From contig CAZHOG010000009.1 of the NCBI GenBank assembly GCA_964533935.1, positions 1 through 38,641 on the forward strand: a stretch of 38,641 bases of DNA, given 5' to 3'. The notes beneath the pieces are model-generated. The model was given only the letters and a program-made list of their open reading frames with translations. It had not been told where the DNA came from and ran no database searches. A program made the position numbers and the translations under genes. Below are positions 33,195 through 38,641 of this stretch, one piece after another. Source of the stretch: RUG14121 sp964533935 (GTDB lineage Bacteria; Bacillota_I; Bacilli_A; RF39; UBA660). Within the stretch, counting starts at the first letter, position 1. Every line of letters starts with the position of its first letter.

Positions 33195-34406
33195 TTAATT
33201 CTCCATATACATTATATCTATATCAACTGGGGTTGAAATACCATCAATAACTCCATCATCACATATCTGCCAAAATTTATATTTTCCAGTATAACTAGTA
33301 TGTTCTGTATAATGGGCAAGCCATATATCATATTTAGTTGGCAACCATATATTTTCTAAGTATGTTTTACTACTATATAACATACCTGTGTAACCATTTT
33401 TCTCTACTTCTTTAATAAAATCTTCAGCCATACTTGTTAACCCAAAGAAGCTTAAATTATATGAGTTATAATCAGACCAATCTTCCCAGTCAAATGCTAT
33501 TGGCAAAGTTATTTTATCTTTATATGGTTTTAATTGTTCCATTACCCACTTAGCTTCATTAATAGTTTCTTTACTACTAGATGCATAGGAATGAAAATAT
33601 ATTCCTATATCAATTCCATATTTAATAGCATTTTCTATATTTTGAGTGAATTTACTATCGACATAAAAATCTAAATTAGTGCCAAGTGTTCCACCAACTT
33701 TAATAATAACAAATTCTACTCCAGCATTTTTTAATTGTTCAAAATCAATATCTTTTTGCCATCCAGAAACATCTATTCCTATTTTAGTATTTTCACTCTT
33801 ATAATTAGAAATAACATCAGTAAATTGTGTTTCTGTTTTACTAGCTTTATTAACTGATTTAACTGGTTCATAAACTCTTAAATTAAAATTCTTTTCTGTA
33901 ACATTTCCACTCTTATCAGTTGCTTTAAATACAAGCGGATAAGAACCAGTGGTATTTGTATCATAATCCCCAATTACTTCACATTTAGGATTGCTATCGT
34001 AGTTATCTCCACATAAAACATTATCAACAATGGTATCTTTATTGCCTACTGCTAAATTATAACTTGAAGATATAAATACTACTGGAGCTACAGTATCAAC
34101 AACATTTACTGTATATGTATAAGACACTTTTATTTTGTCATCATTAATAAAATAAAATTTAATCTTTTTTTCGCCTAGAGTTTTTGAATCTATTTCATAA
34201 TTGTTTATTATTTTTCCATTAATATCCTTAATAAAGTCAGATACTTTTTTAGAATCATTAAACTCCAGTGTTAAATCATCAATTAAGTTTACTTCAATTT
34301 TTGCATTTTTAACTCTAATATAATTTACTATGAAAAAAATTAGTATTACAAATACTAAGATTATTCCAATAAATAGCAAATATTTTATAATGTTTTTATT
34401 TTTCAT
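33195..34406 (-). CDS. Membrane-anchored GH25 lysozyme with Ig-like modules
   Basis: A 403-residue cell-wall hydrolase. An N-terminal helix (about 4-28) anchors it; residues about 95-185 hold an Ig/HYR-like module (VVDTVAPVVFISSSYNLAVG, TGSYPLVFKATDKSGN); the C-terminal half is a glycoside hydrolase family 25 muramidase starting at GIDVSGWQKDIDFEQLKNAG, with the acidic catalytic pair in the strands IAFDWEDW and in the DxD region at the end (PVDIDIMYM). GH25 enzymes cut the MurNAc-GlcNAc bond. GTGAGGC lies before the ATG at 34406. The metallopeptidase gene follows by two bases and may process or accompany it. Confidence 0.9.
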   Translation of the reverse strand: MKNKNIIKYLLFIGIILVFVILIFFIVNYIRVKNAKIEVNLIDDLTLEFNDSKKVSDFIKDINGKIINNYEIDSKTLGEKKIKFYFINDDKIKVSYTYTVNVVDTVAPVVFISSSYNLAVGNKDTIVDNVLCGDNYDSNPKCEVIGDYDTNTTGSYPLVFKATDKSGNVTEKNFNLRVYEPVKSVNKASKTETQFTDVISNYKSENTKIGIDVSGWQKDIDFEQLKNAGVEFVIIKVGGTLGTNLDFYVDSKFTQNIENAIKYGIDIGIYFHSYASSSKETINEAKWVMEQLKPYKDKITLPIAFDWEDWSDYNSYNLSFFGLTSMAEDFIKEVEKNGYTGMLYSSKTYLENIWLPTKYDIWLAHYTEHTSYTGKYKFWQICDDGVIDGISTPVDIDIMYMEN

Positions 34407-34452
34407 AAATGCCTCACGATATTTATATTTTAACATAAAAAACTAATAATAT

Positions 34453-35325
34453 CTAATCTTCAAAAGGATTAACATGAATCATACAATGTTTAACTAAATT
34501 TTCTTTATTTTCTATTTCATCATGTAAATCTTGTGCTATATCATGAGCTTTGGATAAAGATAAATTTTTATCTAATGATATTTCGACATCAATATAATAT
34601 TTATTTCCAAACATTCTAGTTTTTAAATCATCAATATTTAATACTTCTTTTTTATTAATAATAATATTTCTTATATTATCAATGGTTGATTGATCACATG
34701 ATTTATCAACCATTTTATCAATAGAGTCTTTAAAAATATCAATTGCTACTTTAACGATAAATATACATATAATAAAACTTGCAATAGAATCAAGTTTTGG
34801 ATAACCAAGTCTTGCACCTAAGATACCTGCAAAACTACCAATAGATGATAATGCATCTGATCTATGATGCCAAGCATCAGCAAGTAAGGCTCCAGAATTT
34901 ATTTTTTTAGCTGCATTTCTTGTATACCAAAACATTGCTTCCTTAACTACAATTGAAACTAAGGCAGCTATTAATGCAAGAATTCCTGGAACTACAACTT
35001 TGGTATTAAAAAATATAGCTTTTATTCCTGTAATACCTATCCCTACTCCAGTTGCTAATAACATAACAGCTAAAATTAAAGCAGCTACACATTCCATTCT
35101 TTCATGTCCATAAGGATGTTTATCATCTGCTTGTTTATTGGATAATTTAACTCCAATTATTACAACGATGGTGCTTAATACATCTGATAAAGAATGAATA
35201 GCATCAGATATCATTGCTTGAGAATGAGCTAGAATACCAGCTAAAAACTTAAGAAATGTTAAAACAACATTTCCTATAATACTTATTATTGAAACTTTAA
35301 TAGCAATTTTTTCATTATTTTTCAT
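34453..35325 (-). CDS. CDF-family divalent metal exporter
   Basis: A 290-residue cation-diffusion-facilitator transporter with six membrane helices. HSQAMISDAIHSLSDVLSTI (helix 2) supplies the HxxxD metal site, and HHRSDALSSIGSF (helix 5) the second; DDKHPYGHERMEC marks the loop between. The cytoplasmic C-terminal domain (GNKYYIDVEISLDKNLSLSK, ending HCMIHVNPFED) dimerises and binds metal. Family members move Zn, Mn, Co, Cd or Fe outward in exchange for protons. The start at 35325 has GGAGATGA upstream; a longer frame runs through the leader and is not used. Expression is probably controlled by the structured leader just upstream, which includes a terminator. Confidence 0.93.
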   Translation of the reverse strand: MKNNEKIAIKVSIISIIGNVVLTFLKFLAGILAHSQAMISDAIHSLSDVLSTIVVIIGVKLSNKQADDKHPYGHERMECVAALILAVMLLATGVGIGITGIKAIFFNTKVVVPGILALIAALVSIVVKEAMFWYTRNAAKKINSGALLADAWHHRSDALSSIGSFAGILGARLGYPKLDSIASFIICIFIVKVAIDIFKDSIDKMVDKSCDQSTIDNIRNIIINKKEVLNIDDLKTRMFGNKYYIDVEISLDKNLSLSKAHDIAQDLHDEIENKENLVKHCMIHVNPFED

Positions 35326-35466
35326 AAAATCATCTCCATTATTAAGAGTCAAAAAAACATATCTTGTATAAGATCCCACAAGATATGCTTTAAGCATTAT
35401 TGTTGCCAATCATGGCCCGGCATTTAAACGCCTGATAAAATATATTTATTTAATACTTAATTAGTA
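35326..35466 (-). promoter_or_regulatory. Structured leader with terminator before the CDF gene, candidate metal riboswitch
   Basis: The leader predicted from the promoter below is about 140 bases. In order on the minus strand it contains GGCG-TTTAAA-TGCC (35432-35419), GCCA-TGAT-TGGC (35416-35405), ATGCT-TAA-AGCAT (35397-35385) and CATATCTTGT-ACAAGATATG (35387-35358), the last followed by seven T. The third hairpin shares three bases with the terminator stem, so the two compete. This is the layout of a transcription-attenuating riboswitch. It does not match the NiCo (czcD) or yybP-ykoY conserved sequences that I can recall. Confidence 0.6.
35351..35387 (-). terminator. Intrinsic terminator in the CDF leader
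   Basis: A perfect ten-base stem CATATCTTGT/ACAAGATATG, ten-base loop, seven T, lying 26 bases before the start codon of the transporter it would shut off. Confidence 0.85.
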
Positions 35467-35472
35467 AATCAA

Positions 35473-35501
35473 ATATTAACATTTATTCTATCATATGTCA
35501 A
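35473..35501 (-). promoter_or_regulatory. Strong sigma-A promoter of the CDF gene
   Basis: On the minus strand TTGACA (35501-35496), 17 bases, TAATAT (35478-35473), with TGT in front of the -10. The -35 is a perfect consensus. Confidence 0.85.
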
Positions 35502-35523
35502 ATATTTTAATATGTTCTTATTT

Positions 35524-36042
35524 TTATCTTTTAATTTGATTACTTTCTTCTTCAGATAAATATAAGTTATATGAAGTATTGATTGAATTAACCAAATTAG
35601 AAGCTTCAGCTAATGTTAACTCTCCTCTTTGTACTTTTGCTTTAACATTATTAAGCATTTGTTCTTTTTCAATTTGTAATTGTTCTACAGATTTTGTTTG
35701 ACCTATTAAATGAGATTGACTAGCATCAGTACCTAAAACACCACCAGTAATTTCAATATTTGAAGGTGCTTCGCCAAGGTTTTGTCTAATCCCTATATCA
35801 GCACTTTTTTTATCATGTTCCATTTGTTCTCTTTTTTCATAAGATTCTTGTAATGCCTTTTCAATTTTTTTCAAGTCTTCCAATCTTTGATAATTTTTTT
35901 CAGTTGCATCTTGAATTACTGAGGTACTAACATTTATTTCCCCATTTTTCCATCTTTCAATGAATTTTTCAATTTTTTCTTCTAATTCTAATCTTTCTCC
36001 TAATGCCTTTAAATAATTTTTATATATTTCTTTACTGTCCAT
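35524..36042 (-). CDS. Coiled-coil protein of unknown function
   Basis: A 172-residue charged, helical protein without signal or membrane segment. Residues 1-80 predict coiled coil (LGERLELEEKIEKFIERWKN, NYQRLEDLKKIEKALQESYE), a Gly/Ser-rich middle follows (EITGGVLGTDASQSHLIGQT), and a second helix ends the protein. No family recognised. GGGAGG stands eight bases before the ATG and a strong sigma-A promoter lies upstream, so it is expressed on its own. Confidence 0.7.
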   Translation of the reverse strand: MDSKEIYKNYLKALGERLELEEKIEKFIERWKNGEINVSTSVIQDATEKNYQRLEDLKKIEKALQESYEKREQMEHDKKSADIGIRQNLGEAPSNIEITGGVLGTDASQSHLIGQTKSVEQLQIEKEQMLNNVKAKVQRGELTLAEASNLVNSINTSYNLYLSEEESNQIKR

Positions 36043-36063
36043 ATTGTAATTCCTCCCATATAT

Positions 36064-36092
36064 ATTATATATAATTTTTTGTTGTCTATCAA
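36064..36092 (-). promoter_or_regulatory. Sigma-A promoter of the coiled-coil gene
   Basis: On the minus strand TTGATA (36092-36087), 17 bases, TATAAT (36069-36064), 22 bases before the start codon. Confidence 0.75.
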
Positions 36093-36169
36093 TTTATTGT
36101 CAATCTAATATGTAAAAACATGTAAAAATAAAATTTTATAATACATTCTATTATCATTTTAGTTTTAAT

Positions 36170-36199
36170 AAAAAAACTAACTATATCTAGTTAGTAATC
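36170..36199 (-). terminator. Repeated hairpin terminator, copy 2
   Basis: CTAACTAGATATAGTTAG plus T run, one base different from the copies at 30405 and 38597. It lies 130 bases after the GH10-like gene's stop. Nothing else was seen in 36093-36329 beyond a weak inverted repeat ATAACTAT/ATAGTTAT near 36255-36280. Confidence 0.75.
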
Positions 36200-36329
36200 T
36201 TTTATAACTCACACAATAAATAATGTTAAACATATTGATGCAATTACGATGGAATAACTATCAAATATAATAGTTATTAACCAATTATTAAATACATGTT
36301 AACATTTTAAATGCAATCTATACCATTTC

Positions 36330-38399
36330 TTACTTTATTATAAAGTATAAAAGCATAAATAAGGCTTCGGCAATAAAACTTATAATTAACAATAATACAA
36401 GAATATTAACATAGCCGTTAGAAGATGTTGAAGCTTTTTTTACCAAAATTTTTCCTTTTTCCTGTAATTTACTCATTTGCTTTTGTTGGGCTATTATTTT
36501 ATTTTTCTCTCTTATTTGACTTGCTATTTGAATTTCATTTTGACTTCTTTGAGAAAAAGATTCTTGTTGTGTAGTTGGTTTTGGCCGATTGTTTTGCTTT
36601 GATAATGAATTTATTTTATCAATTTTTTCCCCATTATCTAATGTTCCAGCATACATATTTTCTACTAAAGAATTATTAGTACCAAACTTTTTGTTATCTT
36701 GAATAATTTTTTTGTTTGTTCTTACAAGATTATGATCATTCTTGTTAAAAATTGACCAATAAGTAGAGCGTTCAAATTTAACACCAGTTTTTTGATAGAT
36801 ATTTGATATTTTTCTTTGCATATTCTTTTTTATAATTAAAATATCGTCTTGGCTAATAATTCCTTTAGAAGCGCTATCTTTCATTTTTTCAATAAATCCT
36901 TTTGTAAAATGAAAATCATGTTCGGTCATTTCAATTTTTTTAGGTTTTATTGATTGCTTTATATAATTGTCATTTTCATCTTTACGCACATGTATTTTTC
37001 CATTTTGAATTCTTGTAAGCATTTCGGCAGTTTGTTGTACTTCAACACCATTATTTTGTAAGTCTTCTTCACTCAAATGTGCTTGATCCCCAAACTTATC
37101 AATAAATCCTGGTGCAATAGTCTCAATTTGACCTAATACGTTTTCGACCTTACTCCTTTTTTGTGAACTTTCAGTTAATGTTGTTTCATTATACATAAAT
37201 TCTACACCACATGGCTTTTGTATTCCATTAAAGCATGAAATTAAATCTTGAACACTTATGCCAAATTCTTTTTCCCATTTCATTGCATAAGGCTGTTCTT
37301 TATCTTTACCGGTTTTATTTTTTTCAACTAACTCATTAAAAACTTCAACGACATTTATTAGTTGTGTACCATCTGATAAAGGTTTATTATGTTCTTCAAT
37401 ATATTTCATAGAAAATTGAACGTATTTTTTCATATCTGATAATATTTCATCTTTATTATCGGAACTTTTTCCTGTTTCCATTAATTTTTCAATATGAGCA
37501 TAATCAAATAAGGAATGATATCTCATATGCACATTATGTTTTTCACAATATTGTAATGCTTTATCAGTTAAATAAGGATCAAAATACATTCCTGTACCAC
37601 TTGAAGACATGATATTGTCATATTTACAAGTTGCAATTATTATGGTATCTATTGACTCATCTCTATCTATTAATTTACTTAATGATACCATTTCGTCATA
37701 ACCAACACTCTTAACATTTTCAAAATCATCTCTCATTAATCTATTAAATTGAATAATGAAAGAGTCTCCTTTAGAGTTTCTTAAATTTTGCAAGGTTTTA
37801 TTTAAGCCATTTTCATTTAAGGATGATATTATTTGATTTTGTTCCTCCCCATTTATTCCCATCTTAGTTAACTTAGATATTGCTTTTTCTGTATCACTCA
37901 TTACTATTTCATCAGTATAACTATCTAAAGTATCTAAATATGCATCATATAGCATTCTTTTAGCACTTTCTAAATCAAGAGAATCATATTCACTTACTAT
38001 TTGCTCTATTTTTCTATTTGAAAATTGCGAACAATCACTAAAAAAATTTTTCATTTCTTCTTTAGAAGATAATTCAGTAATTATTAATAAATCAATTTGT
38101 TGTTGGCTTAAATACAAACCATTTTTATCAGTACTCAAATCCAAAGTGAATTTAGACAAATCTTCTACACTTCTTGGTTGAATATTCTCCATTATCATCT
38201 TTCTATCTTCAATCATTTGTCCTATAATACTATTAATTTGTTTTATAATTGTTTCATAATCATTTGGAGAACTAGAAAACACCTCTTTAGCTTTTTTTAG
38301 TTTTTCATTATCAATTAATTGTGAATAATTACTATTAATTTGTTTTGAAACTTTATCAAGATATTGTTCAATCAAAATATTTCTTTGTTCATTTGACAT
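36330..38399 (-). CDS. Tail-anchored protein with a diverged GH10 (xylanase-like) domain
   Basis: A 689-residue protein with no signal peptide and one C-terminal hydrophobic segment (about 664-688, NILVLLLIISFIAEALFMLL), which predicts a tail-anchored protein facing the cytoplasm. Residues about 205-560 carry GH10 TIM-barrel signposts in order: HMRYHSLFDY (usual H..L.WH), VVEVFNELVEK with acid/base candidate Glu356 (usual WDVVNE), CGVEFMYNETT (usual NDYN), FGDQAHLS (usual G.Q.H), KIEMTEHDFHF with nucleophile candidate Glu493 (usual TELD), and STYWSIFNKNDHNLVR (usual FWG..D..SW). Active-site acids are thus kept. The N-terminal 200 residues are helical and unrecognised; 570-660 is a Gln/Lys-rich linker. 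AGGAG lies upstream of the ATG. GH10 enzymes are normally secreted, so this topology is unusual. Confidence 0.72.
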   Translation of the reverse strand: MSNEQRNILIEQYLDKVSKQINSNYSQLIDNEKLKKAKEVFSSSPNDYETIIKQINSIIGQMIEDRKMIMENIQPRSVEDLSKFTLDLSTDKNGLYLSQQQIDLLIITELSSKEEMKNFFSDCSQFSNRKIEQIVSEYDSLDLESAKRMLYDAYLDTLDSYTDEIVMSDTEKAISKLTKMGINGEEQNQIISSLNENGLNKTLQNLRNSKGDSFIIQFNRLMRDDFENVKSVGYDEMVSLSKLIDRDESIDTIIIATCKYDNIMSSSGTGMYFDPYLTDKALQYCEKHNVHMRYHSLFDYAHIEKLMETGKSSDNKDEILSDMKKYVQFSMKYIEEHNKPLSDGTQLINVVEVFNELVEKNKTGKDKEQPYAMKWEKEFGISVQDLISCFNGIQKPCGVEFMYNETTLTESSQKRSKVENVLGQIETIAPGFIDKFGDQAHLSEEDLQNNGVEVQQTAEMLTRIQNGKIHVRKDENDNYIKQSIKPKKIEMTEHDFHFTKGFIEKMKDSASKGIISQDDILIIKKNMQRKISNIYQKTGVKFERSTYWSIFNKNDHNLVRTNKKIIQDNKKFGTNNSLVENMYAGTLDNGEKIDKINSLSKQNNRPKPTTQQESFSQRSQNEIQIASQIREKNKIIAQQKQMSKLQEKGKILVKKASTSSNGYVNILVLLLIISFIAEALFMLLYFIIK

Positions 38400-38442
38400 A
38401 AAAATCAACTCCTATAATTATAAAGCCCTTATTATTACACTA

Positions 38443-38471
38443 ATTATAACATATTTTTTCTATAATTCGAA
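38443..38471 (-). promoter_or_regulatory. Promoter of the GH10-like gene
   Basis: On the minus strand TTCGAA (38471-38466), 17 bases, TATAAT (38448-38443) with TGT in front (extended -10). Confidence 0.6.
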
Positions 38472-38596
38472 ATCATCTTTATTTTTGATTTTTTGTTATC
38501 TTGTTCTTTAATTCAATCATAATTATCTTTTATTTTTCTTATAGTACTATCTTCTTTATCAATATACGAGATTAATTTATACTTATTCTTTATTAT

Positions 38597-38625
38597 TAAA
38601 AAAACTAACTATTTCTAGTTAGCTA
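38597..38625 (-). terminator. Repeated hairpin terminator, copy 3
   Basis: CTAACTAGAAATAGTTAG and a T run, identical in the stem to copy 1. It would end a minus-strand unit starting outside the window. Nothing else but the promoter at 38443 was found in 38409-38641. Confidence 0.7.
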
Positions 38626-38641
38626 TTTTCTTAAGTGGTGC

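Noticed and set aside
35326..35466. Assignment of the CDF leader to the NiCo or yybP-ykoY riboswitch.
   Set aside because: The conserved sequences I recall for these families are not present, so it is reported only as an unassigned candidate.

Overview
The window is very AT-rich, gene-dense DNA from a low-GC Gram-positive bacterium, most likely an uncultured gut-type member of the Bacilli (Erysipelotrichia/RFN20/RF39-like; lineage inferred, not tested). GerE, GerM and SpoIIIAH homologues, a DUF2624 gene beside endonuclease IV, and an rnc-smc pair are Bacilli-like. SMC is short, as in Mollicutes. TGA is used as a stop at several tight gene junctions and TGG encodes Trp, so the code is the standard bacterial one.

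Left part (1-5.8 kb, all minus strand) looks like the end of an integrative/conjugative element or plasmid-like module. It holds a DnaD/RepA-type winged-helix protein, ParA, ParB, a small exported protein, and the first 860 residues of a large adhesin with a thioester domain followed by CnaB repeats. Next (5.9-8.6 kb, minus) is a compact bacteriocin operon: a C39-peptidase ABC exporter, a mini accessory membrane protein and a 43-residue double-glycine precursor peptide too short for ordinary ORF calling. A PF06541 membrane protein lies upstream and ends in its own terminator.

The middle (9.4-24.9 kb) is chromosomal core. Sporulation genes spoIIIAH-like, gerE and gerM are on the plus strand, the first two behind recognisable sigma-E-like and sigma-K-like promoters. 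They are followed by tRNA-Arg, efp, rpmG, a HAD phosphatase, a class B PBP, DUF2624, nfo, def, smc, rnc, yidD and a ZnuA-like lipoprotein without the usual ligands. Then come tRNA-Ser, a second PF06541 protein, a tRNA-Lys/Ile/Glu group and a polysaccharide deacetylase.

The right part (24.9-38.6 kb) mixes core genes (family 6 hypoxanthine-DNA glycosylase, gltX with flanking tRNA-Gln, tRNA-Glu and tRNA-Thr, GH25 lysozyme, a CDF metal exporter behind a structured leader with a terminator) with several unrecognised proteins. The most striking is a 689-residue protein at the right end. It carries a diverged GH10 (xylanase-like) TIM-barrel signature, has no signal peptide and ends in a C-terminal membrane anchor.

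The strongest candidates for new biology are that GH10-like tail-anchored protein, the CDF leader, the minimal bacteriocin operon, and the thioester/CnaB adhesin travelling with ParAB. Three near-identical hairpin terminators recur in the right-hand 8 kb. No CRISPR array, rRNA gene or insertion sequence was seen.
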